Source: Salinimicrobium sp049680855 (lineage in GTDB: Bacteria > Bacteroidota > Bacteroidia > Flavobacteriales > Flavobacteriaceae). From it: a stretch of DNA of 64,000 nucleotides. The notes beneath the pieces were generated by a model. It worked only from the letters and a program-made list of their open reading frames with translations, was not told the DNA's origin and searched no databases. The stretch lies in the NCBI RefSeq assembly GCF_049680855.1, contig NZ_JBMPGS010000002.1, positions 496,001-560,000 of the forward strand, given 5' to 3'. The translations under genes were made by a program, and so were the position numbers. This document shows positions 24,576 to 33,069 of the stretch, piece by piece; position 1 is the stretch's first letter; each line of letters starts with the position of its first letter.

Positions 24576-25610
24576 CTATTTCTTTAGCTTAATCTTTTCT
24601 ACTACAGAAAGAAATTTCTGGTGCATTTCTTCAGTATAATCAAGATGAGTAACAATTCTCAATTTTCCCTGCCCCATGTTACTGATCCGGATACTGTTCT
24701 TTTCTAGTTGTTTCAGGAAATTCTGTTCTTCCGAAGGATTTTTAAGGTAAAAAATAACAATGTTCGTAGCCACCGGTTCTACTTCCTTCACGTAAGGCTG
24801 CCGGCTTAGAGCTTTTCCAATTTCTGCTGCCCTTTCATTGTCTTTTGCCAGGCGATCTACATGATTATCCAGAGCATATATTCCTGCTGCAGCCATAAAG
24901 CCTACCTGTCGCATTCCGCCGCCTAAAACTTTTCGAATACGCATGGCTTTTTTCATGTATTTTTCATCACCAATCAGCACCGATCCCATGGGAGTTCCCA
25001 GTCCTTTTGAAAGGCAGATAGAAATGGTATCAAACAACTCACCATATTGCTTTGGTGACTCACCTTTGGCAACTAAAGCATTGAACAGCCGCGCACCGTC
25101 CAGGTGTAATCCCAAGCCATTTTTGGTACAAACTTTTTTGATCTTTTTAATCTCTTCGAGATCATAACATGCGCCACCACCCTTATTGGTAGTATTTTCG
25201 AGACAAACCAAAGTGGTTAACGGACTGTGATAAAAATCTGGCGGATTAATACTGTTCTCAACCTGCGCGGCAGTGATCATTCCCAGGTGCCCGTCTACCA
25301 GCTTGCAGGAAACTCCGCTATTGAAAGAGACTCCGCCGCCCTCATAATTGTACACATGGGCCCATTTATCGCAAATAAGCTGCTCGCCCGGCTGGGTATG
25401 CATTTTTATCGCCGCCTGGTTTGCCATCGTTCCCGTAGGAAAGAATAAAGCAGAAGATTTTCCGAACATTTCAGCGAGTTTCTGCTCCAGGATATTCACT
25501 GTTGGATCTTCTTTATAAACATCATCTCCTACTTCTGCCGCCATCATGGCCTGCAACATTCCTTTTGTGGGTTTGGTTACCGTATCGCTTCTTAAATCTA
25601 TTTCTTTCAT
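24576..25610 (-). CDS. ltaE: Low-specificity L-threonine aldolase
   Basis: A 344-residue PLP enzyme cleaving threonine and allo-threonine to glycine and acetaldehyde. MKEIDLRSDTVTKPT is the standard opening. His85 (DKWAHVYNYE) stacks on PLP, Asp171 sits in HLDGARLFNA, and the Schiff-base Lys202 in CLSKGLGTPMGS. GGGMRQVGFMAAAGIYAL is also typical. Cytoplasmic and monocistronic. Confidence 0.92.
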   Translation of the reverse strand: MKEIDLRSDTVTKPTKGMLQAMMAAEVGDDVYKEDPTVNILEQKLAEMFGKSSALFFPTGTMANQAAIKMHTQPGEQLICDKWAHVYNYEGGGVSFNSGVSCKLVDGHLGMITAAQVENSINPPDFYHSPLTTLVCLENTTNKGGGACYDLEEIKKIKKVCTKNGLGLHLDGARLFNALVAKGESPKQYGELFDTISICLSKGLGTPMGSVLIGDEKYMKKAMRIRKVLGGGMRQVGFMAAAGIYALDNHVDRLAKDNERAAEIGKALSRQPYVKEVEPVATNIVIFYLKNPSEEQNFLKQLEKNSIRISNMGQGKLRIVTHLDYTEEMHQKFLSVVEKIKLKK

Positions 25611-25684
25611 ATTGTTTATCCTGAAAATTTTAAAAATGCCGCTTATTTCAATTCAATCTTAAAGACTTCAAATGCAACAAGTTT

Positions 25685-25701
25685 CAAAAATGGCATTTTT
25701 G
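25685..25701. repeat. Perfect copy of the AAAAATGNCATTTTT palindrome
   Basis: CAAAAATGGCATTTTTG in the intergenic region between divergent ltaE and prfB, about 75 bases upstream of ltaE. Confidence 0.85.
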
Positions 25702-25805
25702 GATGGATTTCTTCGCTATTTCTTGTGCGGCCTAAAACTATAAAATAATCGTAAAATAGTTTCCTTTGCAGGTGTATAATTCTATTTTTGTGCAAAACTT
25801 AATCT

Positions 25806-26904
25806 ATGATTACTACAGATACTATTAAGGACCTTAAAGATCGCCTGGTTGCGTTAAGGAGGTATCTTTGACGTTGATGCCAAGCAAATTGAAATAACCA
25901 ATCTTCAGGAAAAGACACTTGCACCCGACTTCTGGAACGATCCTAAAAAAGCAGAAATTCTTGTAAAGAACCTGAATGCTGAAAAAAAATGGGTCGATGA
26001 TTATCACGAAGCCGAAACTCTTGTAGAAGACCTTGAGGTTATTTACGAGTTCTATAAGGAGAAGGAAGCCTCTGCGGAAGATGTGGAAGAACGTCATCAA
26101 AAAGCGCTTGATCTCATCGAAAAATTGGAGTTTAAGAATATGCTTTCTGAAGAGGGTGACAGCCTGAGTGCAGTGCTGCAAATCACGGCAGGTGCCGGCG
26201 GCACCGAAAGTTGTGACTGGGCAGAAATGCTTATGCGAATGTACTTGATGTGGGCCCAAAAAAGCGGTTTTAAAGTAAGGGAACTGAATTACCAGGCCGG
26301 GGAAGTCGCAGGTATCAAAACCGTCACGATAGAAATAGAAGGAGAATATGCCTTTGGCTGGCTCAAAGGTGAAAACGGGGTGCACCGTCTCGTGAGGATC
26401 TCCCCTTTTGACAGCAACGCCAAGCGGCACACATCCTTCGCCTCTGTTTATGTATATCCCCTGGCAGATGAAACTATTGAGATCGACATAAATCCTTCGG
26501 AAATTTCCTGGGAAACCATGAGATCATCTGGTGCCGGCGGACAAAATGTCAACAAGGTCGAAACTGCCGTGAGACTTCGACATGCTCCCACCGGAATTGT
26601 CATTGAGAATTCCGAAACACGCTCGCAGCTCGAAAATAAGACAAAAGCAATGCAGTTGCTGAAGAGTCAGCTGTACGAGATTGAACTTCAGAAGCAACAG
26701 GCACAGCGCAGGGAAATTGAAGATTCCAAGATGAAGATTGAATGGGGATCACAAATAAGGAATTATGTGATGCACCCTTACAAACTCGTGAAAGACGTAC
26801 GTACTGCTGAAGAAACAGGAAACGTAGATGCTGTCATGGATGGGGAAATAGATCAATTCCTGAAAGCTTTTCTCATGATGATGGGACAAAAAGAAGAAGA
26901 TTAA
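25806..26904 (+). CDS. prfB: Peptide chain release factor 2, with programmed +1 frameshift
   Basis: RF2 reads UAA and UGA and triggers peptide release. The ATG at 25806 opens 21 codons ending AGG-AGG-TAT-CTT, then an in-frame UGA (25869-25871) followed by C. A +1 slip on CUU continues in frame from GAC at 25870 to 26904, giving 365 residues, exactly the usual RF2 length. The recoding signal AGGAGG-TAT-CTT-TGA-C is the classical prfB autoregulation site. The protein shows the SPF stop-recognition motif (RISPFDSNAKRHTSF) and the catalytic GGQ (SSGAGGQNVNKVE). It is therefore not a pseudogene. It ends at a large hairpin. Confidence 0.97.
25857..25872 (+). promoter_or_regulatory. prfB programmed frameshift site
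   Basis: AGGAGG (25857-25862), three bases of spacing, slippery CTT (25866-25868), then stop TGA plus C. The internal Shine-Dalgarno-like sequence pauses the ribosome so that low RF2 favours the +1 shift. Confidence 0.97.
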
Positions 26905-26932
26905 AAAGTACGGAAAAATACTATTTTGAATG

Positions 26933-26996
26933 CAAACCTGAAGATGAATATCCAAAAATGACTTTTTGAGATGCTCTTCAGGTTTGTTATTTTTAT
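26933..26996 (+). terminator. Terminator of prfB with a repeat-like element in its loop
   Basis: CAAACCTGAAGA (26933-26944) pairs with TCTTCAGGTTTG (26975-26986), then TTATTTTTAT. The loop carries a degenerate palindrome copy (CCAAAAATGACTTTTTG), which could form a second stem. Confidence 0.7.
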
Positions 26997-27057
26997 ATGT
27001 AGAAGCTTCTTCAGCTAAAGGAGAAACAATACAAATATCAACTTCAAAAGCAATTAT

Positions 27058-27402
27058 ATGATTACTATATATCACAACGCCCGCTGCAAAAAATCCAGGG
27101 AAGGACTGGAAGTGCTAAAGCAATCAGGCCAGGAATTTGAAACGAGGGAATATTTAAAAGAACCTGTTTCAGAAGAAGAATTGAGCACGTTACTGGACCA
27201 ACTGGGCATGGCACCCATAGAACTGGTACGTCGCGAAGAAAAAATTTGGAAGGAAAATTATAAAAGCAAAGATCTTAGCGACAAGGAGCTGATAAGGATC
27301 ATGACCGAAAACCCCAAGTTGATCCAGCGACCAATCGTCGTTAGAAATAACGAAGCTGTAGTAGGAAGGCCTGCAGAAAAGATTGAAAAACTGCTTCACT
27401 AG
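27058..27402 (+). CDS. arsC: ArsC-family arsenate reductase (thioredoxin-fold)
   Basis: A 114-residue ArsC-like protein. The catalytic Cys10 sits in YHNARCKKSREG, and the substrate-binding arginines are in IQRPIVVRNNEAVVGRP, as in glutaredoxin-linked arsenate reductases (E. coli YfgD type). It would reduce arsenate to arsenite in the cytoplasm, feeding ArsM and ACR3. No ars operator like that at 12308 is visible upstream, so it may be constitutive. Some family members lack arsenate activity, so the role is likely but not certain. Confidence 0.82.
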   Translation: MITIYHNARCKKSREGLEVLKQSGQEFETREYLKEPVSEEELSTLLDQLGMAPIELVRREEKIWKENYKSKDLSDKELIRIMTENPKLIQRPIVVRNNEAVVGRPAEKIEKLLH

Positions 27403-27490
27403 TGCCATTTTTGACTGTTCTTCAAATATTTAACTACGTATTAACCCCACAGGCGCATTCTTATTCTTATTTTTAAAAGAAAAGGAAGAA

Positions 27491-27877
27491 ATGAAAATTC
27501 AGATAAAATATCAAATCCTGTTACTTTTTACCGTTACCCTACTCGCGGGAGGGAATATATACTCCCAATCTTTTGTTCAGGAAGACGCAAGCCAGGAAGT
27601 GCAGGAAGCAGCTAAAGAGAAAACTACGATGTGGATCAATGAACTTTCACTTACAGGAAAACAGGCTGCGCTTATGGAAAAAAAGATCATTGAATTTGCA
27701 ATAAAGAAGGAGAAACTCATCCAATCGAAGATGAGGGAAGAAGCAAAAACAGAAAAATTACAGGCGCTTCAGGAACTGGAGTATAAAGACATGCGAGATA
27801 TCCTTACCCAGCCACAGTTTAATCGATACCTGGCCCTCAAAAAGCAAGAGGTGAAGGCGCAGCAAGGAAATAAGTGA
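27491..27877 (+). CDS. Small exported helical protein, unknown
   Basis: A 128-residue exported protein (signal peptide ending GGNIYSQ). The mature part is one long charged helix region: LSLTGKQAALMEKKIIEFAI, then lysine/glutamate-rich helices and DILTQPQFNRYLALKKQE. The LT-x-x-Q type spacing recalls Spy/CpxP-like periplasmic proteins, but the match is weak. It lies upstream of the TonB-linked receptor, separated by 93 bases with a perfect inverted repeat. Confidence 0.7.
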   Translation: MKIQIKYQILLLFTVTLLAGGNIYSQSFVQEDASQEVQEAAKEKTTMWINELSLTGKQAALMEKKIIEFAIKKEKLIQSKMREEAKTEKLQALQELEYKDMRDILTQPQFNRYLALKKQEVKAQQGNK

Positions 27878-27894
27878 AACAAAAAATACTATTA

Positions 27895-27915
27895 GAAAAT
27901 TTTAATAAAATTTTC
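27895..27915. promoter_or_regulatory. 21-bp perfect inverted repeat upstream of the TonB receptor
   Basis: GAAAATTTTA-A-TAAAATTTTC, 55 bases before the receptor ATG and 17 after the preceding stop codon. No T run follows, so it may be an operator rather than a terminator. Confidence 0.5.
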
Positions 27916-27970
27916 ATGCTCTCCATTTAAACCATTGGGTTTTTGTCCTGTCCTATAAGAAAAACAAGAC

Positions 27971-30469
27971 ATGACCTTCCAAACATCAAGGCCTTTTACA
28001 GCAAGTGCCCTTTTATTCCTTTTATTCTTAAGCTTTACGCTACATGCACAAAATCCCAGATATACAGTAACTGGAAAAGTTACAGATGAATCTGGTGTAC
28101 CTCTGGAGTATGCAACAATATCCTTCGTAAACGCCAGTAATCCTGAAAATGTCAATGGCGGAATTACTGATCCTGAAGGTAACTTTGCCATTGACGTACG
28201 CGAAGGCACCTATAATATTACAGTAGAATTTATCTCATTTGAATCTAAATCTTTCCCAAACACTGAAATTACGGGAGACCGTGATCTTGGTACTGTAACC
28301 CTGGGCATGGCCGCCGGGGAGCTGGATGAAGTAGTTGTTACTGCCGAAACTACGCAGGTTGAAGTGAGGCTCGACAAAAAGATCTATAATATAGGTAAAG
28401 ATTTGACTACCGCAGGAGGTACTGTAAGTGATGCGTTAAATAATGTACCATCAGTCTCTGTAGACCTGGAAGGCGGAATTAGTCTTCGTGGAAATGAGAA
28501 CGTGCGCATTCTAATTAATGGAAAACCATCAGCAATGGCCGGTTTTGGAAGCACCGATGTACTGGCGCAATTACCTGCCGATGCTATTGAGCGCGTAGAA
28601 GTGATCACTTCACCTTCTGCACGGTATGACGCAGAAGGAACAGCCGGAATCCTTAATATCATTCTTCGGAAAGAAAAAACACTCGGTTTTAATGGATCCG
28701 TGACATTAAATGCTGGGTATCCTGATAACGCAGGAATTTCAGCAAATGTAAACTACAGGACAGATAAATTTAATGTATTCAACACCACAGGTTTCAGATA
28801 TTTTGATGCTCCCGGAAATGGTTACTTCGACACAAGGTACAACGAAAACAGCAGTGTAGATTTCGACCGTATAATAGAGGACAGAGATATTGAAAGGCTA
28901 AACCGCGGGTACAATACCAACCTTGGTTTAGAATACTATCTTACAGATCAATCATCTATAACCGGTAGTATTTTCTTCAGGACAGGTGAAGATGAAGATG
29001 TAACTACAAATGTCACCTCCAACTTTATGGATGGCACAACTGGCCCTGCTTATAGCACTACGAGGATAGAAAATCAAATGGAGGAGGATAACAGCTGGCA
29101 GTTTGCGTTAAATTATATTAATCGATTTAATGACAGTGGTCATCAATTGACGGCAGATCTTCAATATGAAAACGACAAAGAAACACAACATACCATTATT
29201 GATGAAAATGAAGATGTAAATACCATTGGGTACGAGCGTTTCCTGTATGCTGAAGATATAGACCAGGAGGAAACACAAGAAGAATGGTTGCTGCAGGCAG
29301 ACTATGTTCTTCCTATAGGTGAGGAATCACAATTTGAGGCAGGTTACCGTGGCAACTTCGAAAATGAAGTTACAGATTATGCCATTAGACAGGAGAATAC
29401 AGGAGGTGAATTTGTATTGAATGAAAGACTGACCAATGTTTTTGATTATTCTGAAAATGTTCAGGCTTTATACGCTCAATATGGAACCAAATTAGGCGAA
29501 TTCTCATTCCTGCTTGGATTAAGATTAGAAAATACGAATCTTAAGGGGGAAATAGATTCAGAATTAACGGAAGCTGAACTCGAAGAAGAATTCGGTTTTC
29601 CTATAAATACAAGTTTTGATAATAACTACCTGGGGCTTTTTCCAACGGTAAATGTTATTTATGAATTGGGTGAAACAGAAAACATCACTATAGGATATAA
29701 CAGAAGGATTAATAGACCAAGAGGATGGTTCATTAATCCTTTCCCGTCAAGAAGCAGTACAAATAATGTCTTTCAGGGAAACCCTAACCTGCAACCTGCC
29801 TTTTCTAACGCATTTGATCTTGGATATTTAAAAAGATGGGATAAACTTACCCTCACTTCTTCTGTATATTATCAAAAGGAAACAGATGCTTTTGAAAGAA
29901 TTGAAGAAAATGTTGCAGGAACAAATGTCATTCGAACCATACCTGTCAATCTCTCCAGTAATGTAAGAGCTGGTGGGGAAATTGGGCTTCTGTACAATCC
30001 TGCGAATTGGTTAAGACTAAATGGTAGTTTCAATTATTTCCAGTTTGAAACCGAAGGTGAATTTAATGGTGAAAGCTATGATGCTAAGAATACAAGTTAT
30101 TTCGGGAGGTTTAGTTCAAAAGTTACACTCCCTTACCAGATAGACTGGCAAACCAATGCTTTCTACCGTGGACCTTCAGATGATATCCAGGGTACAAGAG
30201 AAGCAATACTTTCTATAGATCTTGCTTTGAGCAAGGAATTGTTTGATGAAAGAGCAACCTTGTCGGTAAATGTTCGTGACCTTCTAAACTCTAGAAAAAG
30301 GGAAAGCTTCACCACTACCCAAACTTATGAGCGATACAGTGAATTTCAGTGGAGACAGCGCTCTTTCAATGTTTCCCTCATGTATAGGTTCAATCAGCAG
30401 AAAAGAGAGCAAAGAAGAGCAGAACAGGAAAACAATGGAAATGAAATGGAAGGGGAAGGAGAGTTTTAG
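27971..30469 (+). CDS. TonB-linked outer-membrane receptor, CarboxypepD-plug-barrel
   Basis: An 832-residue outer-membrane protein. After a signal peptide (LLFLLFLSFTLHAQ), residues about 28-110 form a CarboxypepD_reg-like beta domain (YTVTGKVTDESGVPLEYATI). The plug follows (about 115-225: NVPSVSVDLEGGISLRGNENVRILINGKPSAMAGF is split here across two strands, then ERVEVITSPSARYDAEGTAG). The rest is a beta-barrel ending in an aromatic strand and a charged tail. No SusD partner is adjacent, so it belongs to the outer-membrane beta-barrel group rather than a polysaccharide SusCD pair. Substrate unknown; metal or peptide uptake are possibilities. Ends at a strong terminator. Confidence 0.88.
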   Translation: MTFQTSRPFTASALLFLLFLSFTLHAQNPRYTVTGKVTDESGVPLEYATISFVNASNPENVNGGITDPEGNFAIDVREGTYNITVEFISFESKSFPNTEITGDRDLGTVTLGMAAGELDEVVVTAETTQVEVRLDKKIYNIGKDLTTAGGTVSDALNNVPSVSVDLEGGISLRGNENVRILINGKPSAMAGFGSTDVLAQLPADAIERVEVITSPSARYDAEGTAGILNIILRKEKTLGFNGSVTLNAGYPDNAGISANVNYRTDKFNVFNTTGFRYFDAPGNGYFDTRYNENSSVDFDRIIEDRDIERLNRGYNTNLGLEYYLTDQSSITGSIFFRTGEDEDVTTNVTSNFMDGTTGPAYSTTRIENQMEEDNSWQFALNYINRFNDSGHQLTADLQYENDKETQHTIIDENEDVNTIGYERFLYAEDIDQEETQEEWLLQADYVLPIGEESQFEAGYRGNFENEVTDYAIRQENTGGEFVLNERLTNVFDYSENVQALYAQYGTKLGEFSFLLGLRLENTNLKGEIDSELTEAELEEEFGFPINTSFDNNYLGLFPTVNVIYELGETENITIGYNRRINRPRGWFINPFPSRSSTNNVFQGNPNLQPAFSNAFDLGYLKRWDKLTLTSSVYYQKETDAFERIEENVAGTNVIRTIPVNLSSNVRAGGEIGLLYNPANWLRLNGSFNYFQFETEGEFNGESYDAKNTSYFGRFSSKVTLPYQIDWQTNAFYRGPSDDIQGTREAILSIDLALSKELFDERATLSVNVRDLLNSRKRESFTTTQTYERYSEFQWRQRSFNVSLMYRFNQQKREQRRAEQENNGNEMEGEGEF

Positions 30470-30484
30470 ATTATTAGAATAGCC

Positions 30485-30521
30485 AAAAAAAAAGCCATCT
30501 AAAAAATAGATGGCTTTTTTT
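30485..30521 (+). terminator. Rho-independent terminator of the TonB receptor
   Basis: GCCATCTA-AAAAA-TAGATGGC with an A run before and seven T after, 16 bases past the stop codon. Confidence 0.9.
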
Positions 30522-30788
30522 ATACCATGACCTGAAGGAATATATTTTTTTAAAAAAACATATGGCCACCTGCATTTTAGCCCTCGAGCTAAATATTATA
30601 ATTATAGTTCTTCAAAAAGAGCTTTAAAAGAAATACAGTCCCATTAATTCCTTTGGACAAATGCAGATGAGAAACTTGCAATTCTGATAGTGAGAAGAAC
30701 AGGCTTAGCTTTAGAATTGCTATACAGCACTTTGCTTTCAAAAATTTTTAGTCTTGCCGCAAGTCTCTCCCCCTACTCATATACATAT
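30522..30788. other. Intergenic between converging genes, nothing seen
   Basis: AT-rich sequence between the receptor terminator and the ACR3 stop codon. No gene, RNA or convincing ACR3 terminator was identified. Confidence 0.45.
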
Positions 30789-31859
30789 CTACCGTGTTTC
30801 GACTTTATCGGACTCTTTTGAATAATATTTCTTCCTCAGCCAAAATGCCACACGTACCAGTAATATCAAAGCTGGCACTTCTACAAGTGGACCTATAACT
30901 CCCGCAAAAGCCTGACCCGATTCTAATCCAAATACTGCTATTGCCACGGCTATGGCCAGTTCAAAATTGTTTCCTGCAGCTGTGAAAGCTACCGCTGCAT
31001 TTTTATCATAAGTGGCGCCGGCCCATCGGGTAACAAAAAAACCAATTATAAACATGACGGCGAAGTAAATCAATAACGGAATAGCAATAAAAACGACATC
31101 CATTGGGATCTCCACAATGGCACCACCTTTTAGGGAAAACATCACCACTATAGTGAATAACAGCGCAATGAGAGTTAAAGGGGAAATAGCCGGGATAAAA
31201 GTTTCAGAATACCATTTTTCACCCATCTTTTTCACGAGTACAAAACGCGTGACTATTCCAAGAAGAAAAGGCAATCCCAGATAAACAGCTACACTTTCGG
31301 CAATGGTTCCTATAGAAATGTCTACAATAGCTCCTTCAAATCCAAAGTACGGCGGAAGTACAGTAATGAAGAGCCATGCATAAAAACTATAAGCAAATAC
31401 CTGGAATATACTGTTTAAAGCTACAAGTCCGGCGCCGTATTCGCTACTCCCTTCGGCTAAATCATTCCACACCAGGACCATTGCGATACAACGGGCCAGT
31501 CCAATTAAAATTAGTCCCACCATATATTCAGGATGATCCTGTAAAAAAAGTAGGGCAAGTACAAACATTAAGACGGGACCAATGATCCAGTTTAGCACCA
31601 AAGAAATAGCTAAGATTGTCACATTTTTGAATACCCTGGGCAGTAAAGCATAATTCACCTTCGCAAGAGGAGGATACATCATAAGAATTAATCCAATGGC
31701 AATGGGAATATTAGTTGATCCACTGCTCATAGCATCTACTTTATCGGGAAAGGACGGAAAAAGATAGCCTATGGCTACACCCATAGCCATTGCAATAAAG
31801 ATCCAGAGCGTAAGATAATTATCAAGGAAGCTTAGTTTCTTCTGTTTAAAGGTTGTCAT
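30789..31859 (-). CDS. acr3: ACR3-family arsenite efflux carrier
   Basis: A roughly 356-residue inner-membrane protein with about ten hydrophobic segments that exports arsenite using the proton gradient. The essential Cys124 lies in IGLARCIAMVLVWNDLAEGS, and the conserved Glu in GVIGPLVEVPALI. AAGNNFELAIAVAIAVFG is a further family block. The ATG at 31859 begins one base past the phosphoesterase stop codon, so translation is probably coupled; longer starts would overlap that gene. Induction by arsenic through the operator at 32653 is inferred. Confidence 0.93.
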   Translation of the reverse strand: MTTFKQKKLSFLDNYLTLWIFIAMAMGVAIGYLFPSFPDKVDAMSSGSTNIPIAIGLILMMYPPLAKVNYALLPRVFKNVTILAISLVLNWIIGPVLMFVLALLFLQDHPEYMVGLILIGLARCIAMVLVWNDLAEGSSEYGAGLVALNSIFQVFAYSFYAWLFITVLPPYFGFEGAIVDISIGTIAESVAVYLGLPFLLGIVTRFVLVKKMGEKWYSETFIPAISPLTLIALLFTIVVMFSLKGGAIVEIPMDVVFIAIPLLIYFAVMFIIGFFVTRWAGATYDKNAAVAFTAAGNNFELAIAVAIAVFGLESGQAFAGVIGPLVEVPALILLVRVAFWLRKKYYSKESDKVETR

Positions 31860-31860
31860 A

Positions 31861-32634
31861 TTAATATCCATTTCGTAGGTTTTCTGCAAATGTGTTTGGA
31901 AGTCGGCTGTTTTCTACCGCTTTTGCCGCTTCTTCAATATCATAATCAAATTTTATAAAATGTGGAATTATACTTTTTTTCTTCTTTACTGAAGTACGTT
32001 CGTTTATTTCCAAAATCACATAGGAGCCACGTGTATCATGGTCTTTTGGTTTCCCAACCGAACCCAGATTGATAGCATGCCTGTAATGAGGGTTCTTTTC
32101 TTCTCCTGAATTCAGGATGCGGTGATAAGGTTTATGGGTGTGGCCAAAGCACATGATATCTGCATTGGCCTGTTCCATAATTCGCAGCAGGCTTTTCTCT
32201 GCCCTATCTTCAAAGAGGTATTCATTGATCTTTCTTGGACTTCCGTGAACAAGGAGTAGATTTAATTTATCCTTGTTGAGCTGGTACTCGAGCCGAATAT
32301 GCGCTGGAAGATGGCGAAGGTACATCCTGTTCTTCTCTGAAATGATCTCGTTGGTGAATGAAATTGAAACAGCTCCATTTTCCTTTTCTTCATCGGTTTT
32401 GTAGGCACAGCCGCAGTCGTCACTTGCCCTGCCAATACCAAAATCATAATTTCCTGCAATTGTAGGAATGTTGCGTTTCCGAATTTCATCAATTACTTCA
32501 TTAGGCCAAATGTTGTAGCCAACCAAATCGCCCAAACAATAAATTGCATCTACCTCTCTTTTCTCCAAATCTTCAAAAAAGGCTTCCAGTGCAGGTAAGT
32601 TTGAATGAATGTCGCTAAAAAGTGCAATTTTCAT
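31861..32634 (-). CDS. Metallophosphoesterase, YfcE/MJ0936-like, co-transcribed with acr3
   Basis: A 257-residue calcineurin-like phosphoesterase. Motifs in order: MKIALFSDIHSNLPALEA, CLGDLVGYN, TIAGNYDFG, LLLVHGSPR, and CFGHTHKPYH, so both metals should bind. The ATG at 32634 starts exactly at the conserved first strand; the frame extends to 32745 without homology. A Cys-rich loop (SDDCGCAYK) after GNYD is unusual. It overlaps the spacing of acr3 almost to the base, which points to a role in arsenic handling, for example on an arsenate ester. That role is inference only; cyclic-nucleotide or phosphodiester substrates are equally possible. Confidence 0.85.
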   Translation of the reverse strand: MKIALFSDIHSNLPALEAFFEDLEKREVDAIYCLGDLVGYNIWPNEVIDEIRKRNIPTIAGNYDFGIGRASDDCGCAYKTDEEKENGAVSISFTNEIISEKNRMYLRHLPAHIRLEYQLNKDKLNLLLVHGSPRKINEYLFEDRAEKSLLRIMEQANADIMCFGHTHKPYHRILNSGEEKNPHYRHAINLGSVGKPKDHDTRGSYVILEINERTSVKKKKSIIPHFIKFDYDIEEAAKAVENSRLPNTFAENLRNGY

Positions 32635-32652
32635 GTCCTTAAATTTGTTTAA

Positions 32653-32670
32653 TGCAATATTACGATAAAT
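32653..32670 (-). promoter_or_regulatory. Predicted ArsR operator upstream of phosphoesterase-acr3
   Basis: The reverse complement is ATTTATCGTAATATTGCA, identical over 18 bases to 12308-12325 upstream of arsR. It lies about 19 bases before the phosphoesterase ATG, the same distance as at arsR. Confidence 0.72.
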
Positions 32671-33069
32671 AGCAAGGTATAAATAAAAAATTTTCAGTTT
32701 TTCACAGGGATTCGTGAAACATAACAGTAGCATAACATTTAACAATGGCCACTGTTCAAATTACTGTTATTGATCATCCTGAAAACTATATTAAATATAT
32801 CATTTTTCAATAGGTATAACGAGCTCATTCCTTTTCTCTATTTCAGAATTATAAATTTTCGCTAGATATTCATTAACTTAGGAAAATCAAAAGTTTATCA
32901 TCCCCACTTCTCTTTCCCTCCACTAATTAATTTTCGTTGAAATTTCAATGAAAATCGTGACCCGCCTACCAGATGCCCTTTCTTCCGGATTTCTTAATCC
33001 TGAAGGATGAAGACCGATTAAGATTCATACCCCGGAAACTATATTTTCTGATCGAAATATTTATGGCCA
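32671..33069. other. Divergent intergenic region
   Basis: AT-rich region upstream of the phosphoesterase (reverse) and the LytTR regulator (forward). Apart from the ars operator nothing specific was recognised. Confidence 0.4.

Noticed and set aside
25806..25871. Premature stop at codon 22 of prfB, suggesting a pseudogene
   Set aside because: The stop sits in the standard recoding signal, and the shifted product has exactly the usual RF2 length and all motifs.
25834..26430. 198-codon reverse frame across prfB
   Set aside because: It is antisense to conserved RF2 codons, has no recognisable domains and is explained as a shadow.
12308..32670. Arsenic genes as a mobile resistance island
   Set aside because: No integrase, transposase, direct repeats or attachment site was seen, and housekeeping genes lie between the loci.
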